Shown here piece by piece: positions 51,310 to 61,110 of a stretch of 64,000 bases of DNA. The notes under the pieces are model-generated. The model saw only the letters and a program-made list of their open reading frames with translations. It made no database searches and was not told the origin of the DNA. Each line of letters opens with the position of its first letter. The stretch's first letter is position 1. The position numbers and the translations under genes are program-made. The DNA comes from Peribacillus deserti (lineage in GTDB: Bacteria; Bacillota; Bacilli; Bacillales; DSM-1321). The stretch covers positions 62,001 to 126,000 of the forward strand of contig NZ_PGUY01000002.1 of assembly GCF_002863585.1 (NCBI RefSeq). The letters are read 5' to 3'.

Positions 51310-52101
51310 ATGTTTGATATATATAAGGAAATGTGGGATCGCCGGAAGATGATCCATGCATTATCCTTACATGAGATAAAAAAAGAATACGCCGGCACGG
51401 TACTGGGCTCTATTTGGGGCCTGGTGACGCCTCTTTTGAGAATTGCGGTGTACTGGTTTGTATTTAGTATAGGCAATAGGGTGGCAGAACCTGTCGGAGG
51501 GGCCCCTTATACGGCATGGCTGGCAATCGGCATGGTGGCCTGGTTCTTATTGAATGACGGCTTCAAGCTTTCCCAGAAATCGTTCAGGAGCAAAAGAAGC
51601 ATCATAAAGAATACGCCGTTTCCAATAGCTATTCTGCCTGCGGTGCAGATTATGTTTTCATTTTATACACATCTTATATTATTGGTCGTGATTCTGATCA
51701 CGCTTGCTGTCGCCCTGCAAACCGTCTCGGTGTACTGGCTGCAGGTTATTTACTATGATTTTGCAGCGGTTATGCTGCTGCTCGCCCTTGGGTCTGTGAC
51801 AGCCCCGCTTGTTGCGATCAGTAAGGACTTCGGGCGCTTTTTGGATACGGTGCTGATCTTTTTATTTTGGATGACACCGATATTATGGTCCGTGGAAAAT
51901 GCAGGTCGGTTTGCAAACGTAGTTAAATTAAATCCGTTCCATTACATTGTTCAGGGCTATCGAGATTCTATTCTGTATCATTCCGGCTTTTGGGAACACC
52001 CTCTCTACACCCTATACTTTTGGGTCGTAGTGCTTGTGTTATTCATTCTGGGGAATTACTTGTTCAAACGGATGAAACCTATATTCCTGGATATCATGTA
52101 A
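51310..52101 (+). CDS. tagG: Teichoic acid ABC exporter permease TagG
   Basis: A 263-residue ABC-2-type permease with six hydrophobic segments. KEYAGTVLGSIWGLVTPLLR is the typical amphipathic start, and FLFWMTPILWS and LNPFHYIVQGYRDSIL are family motifs. It pairs with the ATPase encoded 28 bases downstream to export undecaprenyl-linked wall teichoic acid or a related glycopolymer across the membrane. Starts after AAAGGAG. Confidence 0.9.
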   Translation: MFDIYKEMWDRRKMIHALSLHEIKKEYAGTVLGSIWGLVTPLLRIAVYWFVFSIGNRVAEPVGGAPYTAWLAIGMVAWFLLNDGFKLSQKSFRSKRSIIKNTPFPIAILPAVQIMFSFYTHLILLVVILITLAVALQTVSVYWLQVIYYDFAAVMLLLALGSVTAPLVAISKDFGRFLDTVLIFLFWMTPILWSVENAGRFANVVKLNPFHYIVQGYRDSILYHSGFWEHPLYTLYFWVVVLVLFILGNYLFKRMKPIFLDIM

Positions 52102-52128
52102 TCTTTAACTCGCGAAAGGCTGATTTAG

Positions 52129-53769
52129 ATGGATGTAGCAGTTAGCGTAAAACATATTACGAAAAAATATAAACTATACGACGATAAATGGGGTCCTATT
52201 AAAGAGGTTGTTACAAAAAAACCGCTCCATAGGGAGTTCTTGGCGCTGAACGACGTTTCTCTTGATTTTCCAAAAGGAGAAGCGATCGGTGTCCTCGGGA
52301 CAAATGGTTCGGGAAAATCCACTCTTCTCAAGATTATCACGGGTATTGCTGATCCTACTTCAGGTACTGTGGATGTGAACGGTGCCCTCGTATTCCTGGA
52401 TGTGAGTTCAGGGATTGATCCAGAAATGAGCGGTTATGACAACATCTTTATGAAGGGTGTTTTATTAGGCTACTCTAAAGAGGAAATGATGGAGAAGGTG
52501 GATGACATCATCGAATTCTCGGAACTTGGCGATTTTATTAACCAGCCTGTTAAAAACTATTCTTCCGGGATGAGAGCGAAGCTGGGCTTTGCGATTTCTG
52601 TTAATGTTAATCCGGATATCCTTATTGTTGATGAAGCACTGGCTGTCGGGGACTCCATGTTCCGTGCGAAGTGTATGAATAAAATGAATGAGTTCAAGGA
52701 ACAAGGAAAGACGATCATCTTTGTCAGTCACGACAAAAATGCCGTTGAATCCTTCTGTTCTAGAGCTGCCTGGATTAATAAAGGTGAGCTAATAACGTAT
52801 GGTGACTCGAAGCAGGTCGCTTCTATTTACAATGAATTCATGAGCGGCAAAAAAAAGCTCGAAGAAATTCGTTCTGAATTGGAATTCAGCCACAGTATTG
52901 AAAAAGTTCAGTATGAGGTAACGGATGAGGGGCTGGCCATGACATTAGAAGGCTATCTTTATGGAAGAAATGGAGTTCAATCTTTTGAATTTATGTTAAA
53001 GGACAGCCGTACTGGTGAAACTATCTCAAAAGAAATCCGGCCAATACCGTACAGAGGACAGTCTTCACTTCCGAATGAAGTACAGGAAAAAGCAGGATTT
53101 TCTCTTACCTTTAGTGAAAAAGAGTTCCCGTCCTTCTTTAAACCGGGAAGCTATACATTCGGTGTCCGTTATACGCAGGCTGACGTTCAATCACAATTTT
53201 CGTTATGGGCTGGAAATGTCGAACTAGACGGTGAAGAAGACGCGAGAGGCCGCTTTATTTATAAGGTACGGGTTAATAAAAATCAATTGAACATGACAGT
53301 TGAAAATGCAGACAAACTGCAGCAGCAGATGAATAAAATATGGTTTAAAGACAGCTCTCTTCATATGGAAGGCGTAGCTTTTGTGAGAGGATATGAAGTG
53401 CCCGCTCCAGAAACAGCGACTGTCCAATTACATTTGATAAACCTCGGGACCTTTGAAGAAAGAATCTACCCTGCAGCTGTTGAATGGACAGACGAAATTA
53501 CAGAGAATCCCTCTTTCAATCCACAGGGGAAAAACTACAATTACTCTCAATTTTCCGCAGTGATTCAGTTAGCTGACCTTGAAAATGGCGAGTATGAATA
53601 CCGGTTGACATACAAAATGAATTCTCAGCCCCATCATGAATTAAACACACTGGTATGGGCTTCTAAAAGTAAAGAGTACCCTGCAGAGCCTCATGTAATG
53701 GGGAACCGTGCTGCGGTTGTTCATACAGAAACAAAATATCTCCGTATGGAAATAAAGGCTCTTTTCTAA
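52129..53769 (+). CDS. tagH: Teichoic acid ABC exporter ATPase TagH
   Basis: A 546-residue ATPase. Walker A GTNGSGKST (57-65), signature YSSGM (144-148), Walker B ILIVDE (164-169), then the H-loop ISFVSHDK-type (IIFVSHDKNAVE). The ~300-residue C-terminal extension, rich in beta strands, is typical of TagH and of carbohydrate-exporting ABC proteins that recognise the polymer. The permease gene lies just upstream. Confidence 0.92.
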   Translation: MDVAVSVKHITKKYKLYDDKWGPIKEVVTKKPLHREFLALNDVSLDFPKGEAIGVLGTNGSGKSTLLKIITGIADPTSGTVDVNGALVFLDVSSGIDPEMSGYDNIFMKGVLLGYSKEEMMEKVDDIIEFSELGDFINQPVKNYSSGMRAKLGFAISVNVNPDILIVDEALAVGDSMFRAKCMNKMNEFKEQGKTIIFVSHDKNAVESFCSRAAWINKGELITYGDSKQVASIYNEFMSGKKKLEEIRSELEFSHSIEKVQYEVTDEGLAMTLEGYLYGRNGVQSFEFMLKDSRTGETISKEIRPIPYRGQSSLPNEVQEKAGFSLTFSEKEFPSFFKPGSYTFGVRYTQADVQSQFSLWAGNVELDGEEDARGRFIYKVRVNKNQLNMTVENADKLQQQMNKIWFKDSSLHMEGVAFVRGYEVPAPETATVQLHLINLGTFEERIYPAAVEWTDEITENPSFNPQGKNYNYSQFSAVIQLADLENGEYEYRLTYKMNSQPHHELNTLVWASKSKEYPAEPHVMGNRAAVVHTETKYLRMEIKALF

Positions 53770-54092
53770 AAAATGTTATTTTTTAATAAGTTCTGTGAAC
53801 CTATTCTATTGTTAAACAGGTTGATTGGAACGTAAGGTGCGAGACTCTTTGATCCAGCTGCAAGCTGAGACCCTCGAGTCATAAGCCAATCCGTCTATGG
53901 GGAGAAAAGCACACCCCACAGCCTGCTCGTCTTATGCTTGGCTGACGCATAAGTGCGACTAAGCTTCTGTCTTCACTGTCGTTCGCCAATCAGCAAGTCT
54001 TCTTTATCGGGTCTCTGCCTGCTACTTTGTTTCCCATTTTATATCTATTGGGATTAACACCAAGCTTTAATATTTATATGGTGGGCAGGCAC
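53770..54092. other. Long intergenic region, first part
   Basis: No gene. Contains an inverted repeat CTTATGC/GCATAAG (53931-53937, 53947-53953) and a GC-richer stretch 53830-54020 that looks like a decayed repeat element rather than coding sequence. Confidence 0.35.
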
Positions 54093-54182
54093 CGCTTTCC
54101 GCTTTTCTGGGCGGGAGCAGCGGGACAGGTGAGACCCCACAGGCGAAGCCGAGGAGGCTCAGCGCCCGCCCCGCGGAAAGCG
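54093..54182. repeat. GC-rich palindromic element (~90 bp)
   Basis: The ends CGCTTTCCGC (54093-54102) and GCGGAAAGCG (54173-54182) are perfect inverted repeats. Inside, GGGCGGG (54109-54115) pairs with CCCGCCC-type text (54165-54171), giving a long stem-loop. The middle contains GAGACCCCACAGGCGAAGCC. From memory, sequences of this type are dispersed in many Bacillaceae genomes. It has no coding capacity of its own. Confidence 0.7.
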
Positions 54183-54486
54183 AGCATCCTGAAGTGGAAA
54201 TCACCCCCCCTTGTGCAATAACAACAAAGTTTACGAAAACAGCCGTATTAAAAGACGTTTAATCGCGTTTTTTACTCTGTTTTGTGAAAAACAGCATGAA
54301 CGAGAAAGCGACAAACTAATGAAAAAGTTCGATTTGTGATTTGCCAGGAAAATCGGGGTATATTAAGCAGAGAATGAAGTGGATCAAGATTTTCCCTTTC
54401 CTATCGGTCTCTAAGCGGACTTAAGAGGTCCGGATCCAGCTGGATGTTTAAAGGGATCTCTAAATACGATAATGAGGAGTATAGGT
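54183..54486. other. Long intergenic region, second part
   Basis: 304 bases with no supported gene. The promoter of the glycosyltransferase cluster should lie here. A short palindrome AAGCGGACTTAAGAGGTCCGG is near 54412 (arms CGGAC/GTCCG). Confidence 0.35.
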
Positions 54487-55677
54487 ATGCCAAAGAAAAA
54501 CATCGTTTTTATGTTAAATGAATACAATGGCCACGGTGGTGCACAGCGGGTAGCCTCCATTTTAGCGGATGAGTTTATACAGGATGGACATTCTGTGGCA
54601 ATTTTAAGTATAAATGAACAGCCCAATGAGCCGAGTTATTTTTCCAGTGATATTCCGGTACATGTGGTACACCAGAATGGATATCGAGCCACGCTTCCTA
54701 AAGCCATCTCAACGAATTTAAAAGCACTCAGATTTAAAACAGTCAATGCGGAATTAAAAAGGCGCCGGCAGCTTGTCAAAAGACGTAAGGAAGTGGAAGC
54801 ATTCTTTGACGCCTACGGAAATGAAGAAGTCTTTGTCATAGCTGTACAGGTCTGGGGAATGCAGTGGATCGAGCCGCTTATGTATAGACCGAATATCAAA
54901 ATAATCGGCCAGAGCCATGAAAGCTATCTTGCTTCCAAAGATTCTCATCGCTATAAGAGGATCCTCAAATATTATCGTCAAGTAGCGAAGTTTTTACTCC
55001 TTACACAAAAAGATGCGGCTCATTTTGAAAGCCAGGGCTTCTCAAACGCTGCTGTGATGTATAACCCAACACCATTCCGAAAACAAATCGAGCCGCAGGA
55101 GCTATATAGTCACAAGACGATTGTTTCTACGGGCAGACTTGTAGACGGAAAAGCATTCGATGTTCTGATCGAAGCCTTTGCACATGCCTCAAAGGAGCTT
55201 CCTGACTGGAAACTCCATATCTACGGAGATGGACCGGAAAAAAAGTCTCTTCAAACACTGATTAAGATTCTCGGAATGGAAGACCGGATCTCTCTTAAAG
55301 GACAGACCAAAGATATTCAAGGTGCTCTATCCGCATCCAGCTTCTTTGTTCTTTCATCAAAAGCGGAAGGGCTGCCAATGTCTCTGATTGAAGCCCAATC
55401 GTGCGGACTTCCATGTATCTCAACAGATTGTGCTCCTGGAATCCGTGAAATCGTAAGTGACTATAATAATGGGTATGTCACACCTGTTGATGATGTGCCG
55501 CTGCTATCACGCCAAATCAAGCGGCTGGCGCAGGATCAAGAAACATTCCTAAAATTCAGCGAGCATTCATTTGAAAGCAGTGCGAGATTCGATAAAGAAT
55601 ATATTAAATCTCAATGGTATGACTTATTCGAAGAACTGGGAGGACAGAAAAATGAACAACAACACCATGAAGCATGA
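54487..55677 (+). CDS. GT4-family glycosyltransferase
   Basis: A 396-residue GT-B fold enzyme. NEYNGHGGAQRVASILADEF is the N-terminal donor-side glycine-rich region. In the C-terminal half are STGRLVDGKAFDVLIEAF, LHIYGDGPEKKSL, SSKAEGLPMSLIEAQSCGLP (the EX7E-type motif) and DYNNGYVTP. It probably adds a sugar to a wall polymer exported by TagGH. ATG 54487 was chosen over 54472 for GAGGAG. It overlaps the next gene by 26 bases. Confidence 0.85.
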   Translation: MPKKNIVFMLNEYNGHGGAQRVASILADEFIQDGHSVAILSINEQPNEPSYFSSDIPVHVVHQNGYRATLPKAISTNLKALRFKTVNAELKRRRQLVKRRKEVEAFFDAYGNEEVFVIAVQVWGMQWIEPLMYRPNIKIIGQSHESYLASKDSHRYKRILKYYRQVAKFLLLTQKDAAHFESQGFSNAAVMYNPTPFRKQIEPQELYSHKTIVSTGRLVDGKAFDVLIEAFAHASKELPDWKLHIYGDGPEKKSLQTLIKILGMEDRISLKGQTKDIQGALSASSFFVLSSKAEGLPMSLIEAQSCGLPCISTDCAPGIREIVSDYNNGYVTPVDDVPLLSRQIKRLAQDQETFLKFSEHSFESSARFDKEYIKSQWYDLFEELGGQKNEQQHHEA

Positions 55678-58321
55678 TCTACCTTCACCTAAACTCTCAG
55701 TGGTCGTCATTGCCTTTAATAATGAATTGTACGTCGAAGAAGCGCTGGAATCCTTACATGAACAGACCTTTGATGATATGGAGGTTGTGGTCGTCAATGA
55801 TAAATCTACCGACAGAACAGGTGAGCTGATCGACAGATTTATAGCGGACAAACCAAAGTTCAAGGCGGTTCATCTCGAGGTAAACAGCGGTGGCTGCAGT
55901 ACGCCCCGTAATACTGGTATTGCCCACACTACAGGGCAATATGTGATGTTCCTTGACGGGGATGACTGGTACACTATCGATGCCTGTGAAAAAATGGTGG
56001 CTGCCATTGAAAGAACCGATTCTGACTTTGTCGGCGGCCAGGTAATCCGGACTAATAATTATGAAATCTGGTACCATAGACAAATTTATAATACAGAACG
56101 GACAAATATTAATATCCGTGAATTCAGCATGATGCTGTTTGACAGCTTATCGGTCAATAAGATTTATAAGCGCTCATTCTTGGATAAAAATAAACTGCGT
56201 TTCCCGGAAGGTATTCATTATGAGGATGTCGTGTTTACCGGGAAGGCCTATTTCCTGGCTGATTCGTTCAGTATCATTCCAGAACCAGTGTATTATTGGC
56301 GTGTTGTTGAAAATGCAGACGTTAAATCGATCACAAACCGAAGACATGAATTCGATAATTTTAAAAATAGGATCGTGGCTCACCGTCTCTTTGACCAATT
56401 CCTTCGCGACAATGGAGACATTCTTTATCAGGCAAATAAAAACAATAAGTTTTTACGTCACGATTTAAAGCTGTATACAAATGATTATCTGGAATTTGAT
56501 GAAGAATATAAAAGCAAGTTCCATGCCCTAATCTATGAATATATGCATGAAGTGATGGATGCGTACGCCTTTATCAGGCTCCCGGAAAAAGAGCGGATCA
56601 TGTATTATCTGCTGTATATCGGGGACAAAGAAGGCTTCCAGGATTATATCTCTTATAAGAATGGTCTCCCGACAAGCGTGCCAAGAATATATGCTGAAGG
56701 CGGTTCGTACTATTTTAAGACCTTCATGGAAGGGAATCTTCATGAGAAATTCCTTCGTGTCGAGGATCTTGAATTTACCATTTCCATTCATGACCTCGAA
56801 CTGACGAATGATACGTTCTCTTTCAATGGACAATCCAGCATGGAATCAATTGAGAATTCAGAGGTTTATTATTTTTGGACCCTGAAAAACAGGCAGACCA
56901 AAGCCCTAGTTTACTCGAAAGCGGGTGCTGATGGCCGTACAGTATTTTCGCTGCGGGATGTAACACCTGGTAATTACTATTTATTCCTTCATGTCAGCCA
57001 TCAAGGAACACTGCACCGGATTCTTGTTAAAAAGCCGGTCATCGAGCATCTGCCTAATATCCGAGTGAAGGACAGCAGCCTGTCTAAACAGTTCTTTGTA
57101 AATAACAAGAACTCATTTGCTATCAAAGTATTGCCGCTTCGGAAAAAGGATCAAGCGAGGTGGCTGCTGCATCGCGGGAAAATTGCTGACCCTAATAATC
57201 CGGGAATTCTTGAAAAAACATTCAGCGGCTATGCAAAAAAATTCTTTAAGAAGCTGTCCCTGCGTCCTAACTGGGTGCTCTTTGAAAGTCATATGGGGAA
57301 GCAGTACAGTGATAGTCCGAAATATATATATGAAGAAATGCTGAAGACTCATCCGAATTATAAATTCATCTGGTCCTTTGAAAATCCAGACGCCGTAGAA
57401 CTGCCGGGCAAGGCGATAAAGGTAAAGAGAAAGTCATTAAAGCACTTCTATTATCTAATCCGTTCTAAATTCTGGGTGGACAATCAAGGAATCGCCCATC
57501 TGGTGCGCAAGAAAAAAGACCAGGTATATGTACAGACATGGCACGGAACACCGCTGAAAAGGATGGGCTATGACCAGAAGAAACTGCCTTCTGCAGAAGA
57601 GCTGGCTAAGCTGAAGGTTCAGACGAATGCCTGGAATTACTTTGTATCACCTAACCCATACAGCACAGAGATTTTTAGAAGAGCCTTTAGATATGTGGGC
57701 GAAATCATCGAATCCGGATATCCAAGGAATGATATTTTGATTACTCAGCCGCAGGATGTAGTCAAGAAAGTGAGAAATCACTTCCGTATTCCTGAGGGTA
57801 AAAAAGTAACTCTGTTTGCGCCGACATTCCGTGATTGGGATCCAAATTCATTCCAAAAGACGCTGAGGGATATTCAGACCCTAAGCAAATCGGTTAATGA
57901 GAATTCAGTGGTATTATTGCGTCTTCACTATTTATTGTCATCGAGAATATCGAATCAGGACCTGCCGCCAAATATCATTAATGCATCGACGTATCAGGAT
58001 ATCTCTGAACTATATTTAATCTCTGACAACCTAGTGACGGACTATTCGTCTGTTATGTTTGATTATGCTCTATTGAAACGTCCTATTATTCTGTATACGT
58101 ACGACCTTGAGGAGTATCTTTCTCGCAGGGGAACATATTTTGACCTTGTCAAAAAAGCACCAGGACCGGTATGCGGTGACATTGAGGAAGTCGTATTCTA
58201 CCTGAACAATTCTCAAAGCTTGAACGAATATAATGAGGCTTTGAATCGGTTCTCCTCAGAGTTCGGCAGCATAGAGGATGGACAGGCTTCACGGAAGGTC
58301 ATTTCAAGAGTTTTCGACTGA
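55652..58321 (+). CDS. Fusion of GT2 glycosyltransferase and CDP-glycerol glycerophosphotransferase
   Basis: An 889-residue bifunctional protein. Residues ~14-300 are a GT-A family 2 transferase (LSVVVIAFNNELYVEEALES, VVNDKSTDRTGEL, DxD in FLDGDDWY at 102-106). Residues ~500-885 are a TagF/TagB-type glycerophosphotransferase: YVQTWHGTPLKRMGYD, ESGYPRNDIL, TLFAPTFRDWD and NLVTDYSSVMFDYALLKRP. A beta-rich linker lies between. It probably builds or decorates a poly(glycerol phosphate)-containing polymer. ATG 55652 follows GGGAGGA. The glycosyltransferase upstream overlaps it and TagGH lies just beyond. Confidence 0.9.
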   Translation: MNNNTMKHDLPSPKLSVVVIAFNNELYVEEALESLHEQTFDDMEVVVVNDKSTDRTGELIDRFIADKPKFKAVHLEVNSGGCSTPRNTGIAHTTGQYVMFLDGDDWYTIDACEKMVAAIERTDSDFVGGQVIRTNNYEIWYHRQIYNTERTNINIREFSMMLFDSLSVNKIYKRSFLDKNKLRFPEGIHYEDVVFTGKAYFLADSFSIIPEPVYYWRVVENADVKSITNRRHEFDNFKNRIVAHRLFDQFLRDNGDILYQANKNNKFLRHDLKLYTNDYLEFDEEYKSKFHALIYEYMHEVMDAYAFIRLPEKERIMYYLLYIGDKEGFQDYISYKNGLPTSVPRIYAEGGSYYFKTFMEGNLHEKFLRVEDLEFTISIHDLELTNDTFSFNGQSSMESIENSEVYYFWTLKNRQTKALVYSKAGADGRTVFSLRDVTPGNYYLFLHVSHQGTLHRILVKKPVIEHLPNIRVKDSSLSKQFFVNNKNSFAIKVLPLRKKDQARWLLHRGKIADPNNPGILEKTFSGYAKKFFKKLSLRPNWVLFESHMGKQYSDSPKYIYEEMLKTHPNYKFIWSFENPDAVELPGKAIKVKRKSLKHFYYLIRSKFWVDNQGIAHLVRKKKDQVYVQTWHGTPLKRMGYDQKKLPSAEELAKLKVQTNAWNYFVSPNPYSTEIFRRAFRYVGEIIESGYPRNDILITQPQDVVKKVRNHFRIPEGKKVTLFAPTFRDWDPNSFQKTLRDIQTLSKSVNENSVVLLRLHYLLSSRISNQDLPPNIINASTYQDISELYLISDNLVTDYSSVMFDYALLKRPIILYTYDLEEYLSRRGTYFDLVKKAPGPVCGDIEEVVFYLNNSQSLNEYNEALNRFSSEFGSIEDGQASRKVISRVFD

Positions 58322-58329
58322 TAATGAAA

Positions 58330-58359
58330 AAAAGAGCCTGCACTATGCTGCTCTTTTTT
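58330..58359 (+). terminator. Terminator after the fusion transferase
   Basis: AAAAGAGC (58330-58337) pairs with GCTCTTTT (58350-58357) with further T residues. Confidence 0.82.
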
Positions 58360-58389
58360 CATTTACCATAAGAATGCGAGGTGAGAAGG

Positions 58390-59934
58390 ATGGCGGCACT
58401 GGTTTCCATCGTGATCCCAGTTTACAATGCAGCTCCATATCTGGAGGCCTGTTTGAAGTCGGTTCTTAGGCAAACGTATCAATCATTAGAGGTCCTAATC
58501 ATAAACGATGGATCAACAGATGAAAGTGAAGAAATTGTAAAACGGTTTACAACGGCCGATTCAAGGTTAAGCCTATATTCACAGGAAAACCATGGATTGG
58601 GTTATACGCGAAACAGAGGTATCAGCTTATGCAGCGGAGCCTATGTCTTCTTTTTAGATAGTGATGACCTAATACCGGAGAAGGCTATTGAATCTCTGGT
58701 AATTCCAGCAGAAACGCATCAGGCAGACTATGCGGTTGGGAAGGTCATGCGCTTAACGGAGGAACGCCGCTATATCCCTAAACGGCATGCCGACTTCGGC
58801 TTATACAATAAAGACGAGTCTGTTACGATTCATGAAAGGCCTGAAATGCTGCAGGACAGCATTGCCTGTAACAAGCTTTGGAAAAGGGAGTTCTTAGTCC
58901 AACAGAACTTGCTGTTTACTGAAGGAAAGTACTATGAAGATTTGAATATGACGATGAGAGCGGCTGTTTTGGCAAAAAAGATCGCTGTGACCCGGGAAGT
59001 AGTCTACCTCTGGAGGGTGAGGGAGGATGAAAATAAACCTTCCATCACCCAGCAGCAGATGAAACTGCAAAATACACAGGACCGCTTGCGGGCGCTGCTA
59101 TTGAATAGAAAGTGGCTGGTTCAATCCGCTATTGAACCGCGGATTATTTCCGAACATGATTTGAAAAGTCTGCTGGACGTGGTCCGGCTTCACGTCATCA
59201 AGTATTCACTCGTTCAGCCGGCAGAGCGGGAAGAATGGCAGAGAGAGATTTCTTCCTTTTTACAGCAGATTCCAGAGGATGCGGCTGTTAAACTGCCCCG
59301 TAAGGAAAGAACTCTCTATGCTTTGCTGAAGGAAAAGAATTATGGAGATCTCCTGCTTTTTTCAGAAATGTATACAAACACTGAAACCCGTCCTATTGTG
59401 AAGCAGAATGGGGCAAGGTTTGAGCTTCAGGGTGAAAATAATGTGTATGATGTAACCCCGGATCTTAAACCGAAAATTGTAGTAAACGAAATAACAAGAA
59501 GTGAGATGAATTGGGAGCTGCGTGGGAGCGTTATAGTTCCTAAGGCCTCATTGCCAGTCGATGCAGCTTTTTATGGTGTGGGGAGAGCTGGGTCTGGTTC
59601 AAGTGTGAGCCAGCCTATCAGTTTGGAACAGGCCGATGTAAGTGGACTCTATCCATACGAGACACAATCGTTTACGGTCAATCTGAATCCTAAATTGTAT
59701 AGGGAAGAAGCAGTATATGATTTTTATTTCAGCCTAATCGGCAATGATGCGGACGAGCACCAAGAAGCAAGGGTAAGAATCCACCCATCTGCTATCAAGG
59801 ACCGGCATATCCTAAAATTGCAGAACAGCGTACTAACCCTATACCGAACCAAGCAGGGAAACCTAAGCTTGCGAAGCCAAAAGAACACACTCAAACAAAA
59901 AGTCAAAACCCTTATAAAGAAAATCCTGAAATAA
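58390..59934 (+). CDS. GT2-family glycosyltransferase
   Basis: A 514-residue protein. Residues 1-~240 are a GT-A family 2 domain: VSIVIPVYNAAPYLEACLKS, IINDGSTDESEEIV, GLGYTRNRGI and the DxD in FFLDSDDL. The remaining ~270 residues are a separate domain ending in a basic tail (KQKVKTLIKKILK), not recognised. ATG 58390 follows GAGGTGA. A composite REP/terminator element begins five bases after the stop. It is a likely member of the teichoic/wall polymer cluster. Confidence 0.88.
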   Translation: MAALVSIVIPVYNAAPYLEACLKSVLRQTYQSLEVLIINDGSTDESEEIVKRFTTADSRLSLYSQENHGLGYTRNRGISLCSGAYVFFLDSDDLIPEKAIESLVIPAETHQADYAVGKVMRLTEERRYIPKRHADFGLYNKDESVTIHERPEMLQDSIACNKLWKREFLVQQNLLFTEGKYYEDLNMTMRAAVLAKKIAVTREVVYLWRVREDENKPSITQQQMKLQNTQDRLRALLLNRKWLVQSAIEPRIISEHDLKSLLDVVRLHVIKYSLVQPAEREEWQREISSFLQQIPEDAAVKLPRKERTLYALLKEKNYGDLLLFSEMYTNTETRPIVKQNGARFELQGENNVYDVTPDLKPKIVVNEITRSEMNWELRGSVIVPKASLPVDAAFYGVGRAGSGSSVSQPISLEQADVSGLYPYETQSFTVNLNPKLYREEAVYDFYFSLIGNDADEHQEARVRIHPSAIKDRHILKLQNSVLTLYRTKQGNLSLRSQKNTLKQKVKTLIKKILK

Positions 59935-59938
59935 CCCG

Positions 59939-60037
59939 GGGGACTGTCCCCATTTCCCGTTATTTCCCGAAACACAAAACAACCGTTATCCCTTGCAGGA
60001 TAACGGTTTTCCTTTTGGGAAATCGGGGACAGTCCCC
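59939..60037. repeat. Composite element: two REP palindromes around a terminator hairpin
   Basis: GGGGACTGTCCCC (59939-59951) and GGGGACAGTCCCC (60025-60037), 86 bases apart with opposite central bases. Both have ATTTCCC on the right, and the second has GGGAAAT on the left as well. Between them lies a perfect 11-base stem, AACCGTTATCC (59981-59991) with GGATAACGGTT (59998-60008), followed by TTCCTTTT. It acts as the 3' end of the glycosyltransferase gene. Confidence 0.85.
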
Positions 60038-60271
60038 AATTTCCCAAATAAATAACCCTGCAGCGGGCAGAAGCGGCTGCGGGGTCACAAAAATTGGGTG
60101 TCATTAGATTAGACGAGGCGGGTGTTATTTTGGTTTCATTATATTAAAATATTTTAGAGATATGGGAGGCTACTATCAGCGAGAAAAAAGTTAATAGGTT
60201 TTATAACAGCCCAACAGAGAGTATGCAAAGGCAGACTCTCTTGTTACTTTAGGCATTTTTTTGATTATAAA

Positions 60272-60952
60272 TTATTTCATATCAATAATAACTCGTTCGT
60301 TATTTTTTTCGTACTGATTTTCAGCAAACACAGACTTTGCTATATTACCAATTGTATTAGTCGAGACAGCATCTAGTGTTCCTCCAAGTACTCCACCAGC
60401 TAGAGGGACCATTTTACCAAGGTTGATGATTCCCTTTTGTCCAAACTTAGTTACTAAGCGGAATCCAACAGCTTGATTAATTTTTTTTATAATTTCAAAA
60501 GGGATTTTTTTAATTCCATTCATTGCAAGCTTTTTTCCTATTTGGATACCTGCATTTTTAAGTATATCTTTTGCACCATTCCCTGCTAAACAAACATAAA
60601 CAAACGTTTTAACTTGATCATCCCGAACGTCATACCCTTTCATATGGGCAATAGCTGCAACCATTCTTACTTGGACTAATAAGATACTCGTTAAATTAGC
60701 GGGAATGGCAACAGGTAATGTTACAATTCCACCCAGTCCCGTAAGAAAACCAGCAGTTGCACTTTTAGTATTCTGCCATCTTATTAGACTATTAATTTGA
60801 TTCTCTAAGGAACCACTTTTACTTAAATAATTTTCCGCAAGTTCAATGGAAGTATCCATTCCAGGTATACCTCCATTGATTGCTTTATCGTAGGACCAAT
60901 CTAATGCCTTCATAATTGCATCTTGTGTAATGGACTTTTTTGCTTCAGTCAT
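60272..60952 (-). CDS. EcsC family protein
   Basis: A 226-residue EcsC-type protein: GGIPGMDTSIELAENYL near the N-terminus, then a hydrophobic GFLTGLGGIVTLPVAIPANL, and VFVCLAGNGAKDIL-like and VPLAGGVLGGTLDAVSTNTI segments. Members are peripheral membrane proteins named after the third gene of the ecs operon, but the function of stand-alone members is unknown. A start at 60952 after a GGTGAAAAA context is accepted. Confidence 0.85.
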   Translation of the reverse strand: MTEAKKSITQDAIMKALDWSYDKAINGGIPGMDTSIELAENYLSKSGSLENQINSLIRWQNTKSATAGFLTGLGGIVTLPVAIPANLTSILLVQVRMVAAIAHMKGYDVRDDQVKTFVYVCLAGNGAKDILKNAGIQIGKKLAMNGIKKIPFEIIKKINQAVGFRLVTKFGQKGIINLGKMVPLAGGVLGGTLDAVSTNTIGNIAKSVFAENQYEKNNERVIIDMK

Positions 60953-61110
60953 TTTTTCACCTTTACCCTCTTTTGTAAAATTCTGTAGGACATACCATAA
61001 ATTATAAAAGAAAAAACAATTTTTTCCACAACTTTTTTATAATTTAAGGATAATGGTTTGAAAAATAGTTGCCCGGGAATCAAATATTGTGGTTGATAGT
61101 CAGTCCGCTG

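Noticed and set aside
54027-54221. 64-codon ORF across the GC-rich palindrome
   Set aside because: Its sequence is produced by the palindromic element; no start signal.
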